A DNA stretch of 64,000 bases. It comes from Galbula dea. Lineage: Eukaryota; Chordata; Aves; Piciformes; Galbulidae. Location of the stretch: positions 31,146-95,145 of the forward strand of contig VWZX01010904.1 of the NCBI GenBank assembly GCA_013399015.1, in the 5' to 3' direction. This document shows positions 61,623 through 64,000 of this stretch, piece after piece. A program made the position numbers and the translations under genes. Each line of letters begins with the position of its first letter. The stretch's first letter is position 1. The notes under the pieces are model-generated. The model worked only from the letters and a program-made list of their open reading frames with translations. It did not search any database and was not told the origin of the DNA.

Positions 61623-62010
61623 TACCCCATTTTCCTGGCACTTTCTTTACCCATTGCCTTGCAAGTCCAGTCAGAGGGATGGGTTCATCTTCCTGACACC
61701 AGAAGGTCCATGCCCAGATGGGCAACAGGGAACTGCTTCTCTGGAGCTCCTGGAACTGTTCTCTGCTCACTGCAGAAGGCAGCTGCAAGGACTGGGGAGA
61801 TCTGGAGAGCATCATGCCTACAGCTCCAAAGGGAACTGAGGGAGCTGGCACTCCAGCAGTCAATGATGAAGTGAATGGAGGCAAGTCCTCAAAAAGCCAA
61901 ACCAAAACAGGAAGAAAAAGGGGAAATGGGTAAAGAAATAGAAGAAAATATGAAGAAACACAGACAAAGAGCTTCAGTGTCACCAGCAGTCAATAATGAG
62001 GGAGAAGACT

Positions 62011-62465
62011 GAAAGAATCACTAAGGTTGGGAAAGACCTCTAAGGTCATCAAGTCCAACCACTGACCCAACACCTCTATGCCACAGAAACATGTCAGCAA
62101 GTGCAACAGCTACATGGTTTCTGAACCCCTCCAGGCATGGTGACTCCACCACTGCCCTGGGCAGCCTGGGCCAATGCCTGACCACTCTGGCAGGGAAGAA
62201 ATTCTTCCTAAAATCCAACCTGAACCTCCCATGCTGCAACTTGAGGCCATTGCCTCTTATCACTAGTCACCTGGGAGAATAGCCCAAGCCCCACCTGGCT
62301 CCAGCCTCCTCTCAGGGAGCTGCAGAGAGCGAGAAGGTCTCCCCTGAGCCTCCTCTTCTCCAGCCTAACCAAGCCCACTTCCCTCAGCTGCTCCTCACAA
62401 CACTTGTGCTCTAGACCCTTCCCCACCTTCCTTGCCCTTCTCTGGACACACTCCAGCACCTCAGT
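62011..62465 (-). mobile_element. CR1 LINE 3' end
   Basis: An antisense 455-bp copy: GAAAGAATCACTAAGGTTGG through CTGGACACACTCCAGCACCT. Confidence 0.93.
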
Positions 62466-63979
62466 GACTGTGTGGAAAAGTCTTTCCTTGGCTGCTCTGT
62501 TCCTTTCACAGCTCTGTAAGAGCTGACCTGTGCAGGAGTTAATTGTCTGAGTTATCTGCTGTAGCCACCTGATGAATTTTGTACTGCAGCACAACTTCCA
62601 CACTGCACACCACTCCCTGGGGCATGGATGGATTGGATCCTTCTGTTCAGATCCAAACCCCAACCAGAATAATCCTTGGGTTTATAACTTGTAAAGAGAG
62701 CAATTCCTAATGATGCTTAGAGCACATTAGGAAGGCACTCACTGAAACTATTCAGCTAAGGGGGAACCAGACACTTCCATTAGGAAGCCTAATTAACTGA
62801 GAGTTAAAAATTAACTCTGATTTACCACAGATGCTAAAACTATCCAGTCTAAAATGTTCTTTTCTTGTTTGTTTGTTGTTTTTTTTTAGAAGCCCAAATT
62901 AAAGCAACACTAGCAATAAATTCTCCTCAACACTCATCCCTGGGTGTATTGATCTTGGCTTTTCCACACACCAGTAACTGTGAGGCTAGGGAAAATGGGA
63001 ATATACAAGAGGTTTAAAAAAGCATCAAGATAGGTTTCTATGACATATCTATATCACTTTTTGGACTCTATCATATGATCTAGTGGAAAAAAAAAACCTT
63101 ATTAAAGGATGTATTGAGTGTTGTTAGAATTCCACTTAATTTCCACAGCAAAAACACAGACTAAAATCTCCCTACAAGAAATAAGGCAAAGCCCCCAAAG
63201 AGCAATCCCAGAATTTCACCTCCTAGAAATAAGGAGGAAATTTCATCCCAAGAAATGAGAAGCAGAATAAGTGAAGTGAGCCAAAGCCTAAAACTGGCCC
63301 AGCAACTGACAGCTGAAAATCCAGAGGCTGGAGAACAGTCCAAAGCCACCCAAGGACCTGCTCACAACTGCTGCTTATGAAAGGCTTTCCCTCCTCCTCA
63401 GGGGCCAAAGAAGACTCCCAAATAAATCCTCTGCAGCTGAAATAAATGGCTACTAAACAAAAGAACCTTGAAAAGTAAGGGGATGCTGATGCATCTTGCT
63501 AGACTGAGGGAGGAAGCTGCTCATGTGATGCTTTCCCTGATGGCCACCTCAGTGGACCAGGAGACACTTTGGCTAGACTCTGGGTGAGCAGTGGCTTCCC
63601 TCAGTAAATCCACTCCACCAGAAGTAAAAAAACCCTCCACAAGCCTGGAAAGAAAAATGCCTAGGTGATGGTTTATGCTTAATATCAATTATCCCCCAAC
63701 ATGGCCCTGTCATCAGTGCCCACGAGCTGCCCAGGCACCTTCCAAAGGGCTCAGCCAGGCTGCAGAAGCAGCAGCCAAGGACTCCTGTTGAACTGAAGCA
63801 TAAAGATGATTTCTGATTTCCCATCCTGTTTCTCACCTCCTTTCTCATCTTCTTTTTTGTCCTTTCTATGTCTACCCCACAAAAAAACCCCACCTGCCAT
63901 GATGTTAGGAGAGCACCAACCAGAGTCAGCATGTGCAATGATCCAACTGGTTGCATTTCCACTGGCAAAGCTTTTTTCT

Positions 63980-64000
63980 CCCCCCCCCCCCCCCCCCCCC
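63980..64000. repeat. Poly-C run at the window end
   Basis: At least 21 consecutive C bases after CTTTTTTCT, with nothing after them in this window. It could be a real homopolymer or a sequence-end artefact. Confidence 0.9.

Larger units (their letters stand above)
54879..64000 (-). other. CDK14: CDK14 intron, upstream of the 64-bp exon (partial)
   Basis: I searched by eye on minus for the expected preceding coding block (the GMKDIQDQLERIFL region) and did not find it, so the previous exon should lie beyond the window. The intron contains CR1 fragments (listed separately) and otherwise unique AT-balanced sequence at 56150-57050, 57300-58930, 60390-61365 and 62470-63975 in which I see no gene. 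Confidence 0.75.

Noticed and set aside
63573..63968. 131-residue minus-strand ORF near the window end
   Set aside because: There is no recognisable motif, its composition is mixed and unlike a protein, and it has no splice or promoter context. I treat it as a chance ORF in an intron.
54879..64000. Expected preceding CDK14 exon (GMKDIQDQLERIFL region)
   Set aside because: I looked for it on the minus strand and found no match, so I do not report it in this window.

Overview
This is vertebrate nuclear DNA from a bird. It carries dense CR1 LINE 3' ends (about 45 recognisable pieces on both strands), a solo retroviral LTR, microsatellites and assembly gaps. There are no operons, and genes appear only as short exons separated by kilobase introns. 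Such heavy CR1 loading is known in woodpecker-type (Piciformes/Coraciimorphae) genomes, but assigning the order is inference only.

The one gene I can name is CDK14 (PFTK1, cyclin-Y-dependent kinase, Wnt/LRP6 signalling), on the minus strand. Four consecutive 3' coding exons are present: 54815-54878 (64 bp), 47455-47503 (49 bp), 30207-30346 (140 bp) and the terminal coding segment 26231-26346 (116 bp, including stop). Splice sites are canonical and the exon phases chain without conflict (0/1, 1/2, 2/1, 1/stop). They encode the end of the kinase domain and the C-terminal tail. The catalytic and earlier exons must lie beyond position 64000. A strong GTAAG donor sits 35 nt after the stop codon, so the 3' UTR may contain an intron.

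Layout: 1-26195 is 3' flank and/or undetected 3' UTR. It holds CR1 fragments, a 33-bp minisatellite, a composite satellite of about 1.2 kb, an AT-rich 34-bp minisatellite, and several unique CpG-retaining, TAAT-rich blocks that resemble conserved non-coding elements. 26347-30206 is an intron with two large low-complexity arrays, one containing a 649-bp N gap. 30347-47454 is a 17.1-kb intron with a solo LTR bearing a perfect 5-bp target duplication, nested and inverted CR1s, a second N gap and an unidentified CpG-rich ORF. 47504-54814 is a 7.3-kb intron with a tetranucleotide array and an apparent false duplication bounded by single Ns. 54879-64000 is part of the next upstream intron and ends in a poly-C run.

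Nearly all longer ORFs are CR1 relics, simple repeats or shadows. I found no RNA genes, CRISPR arrays or prokaryotic systems.
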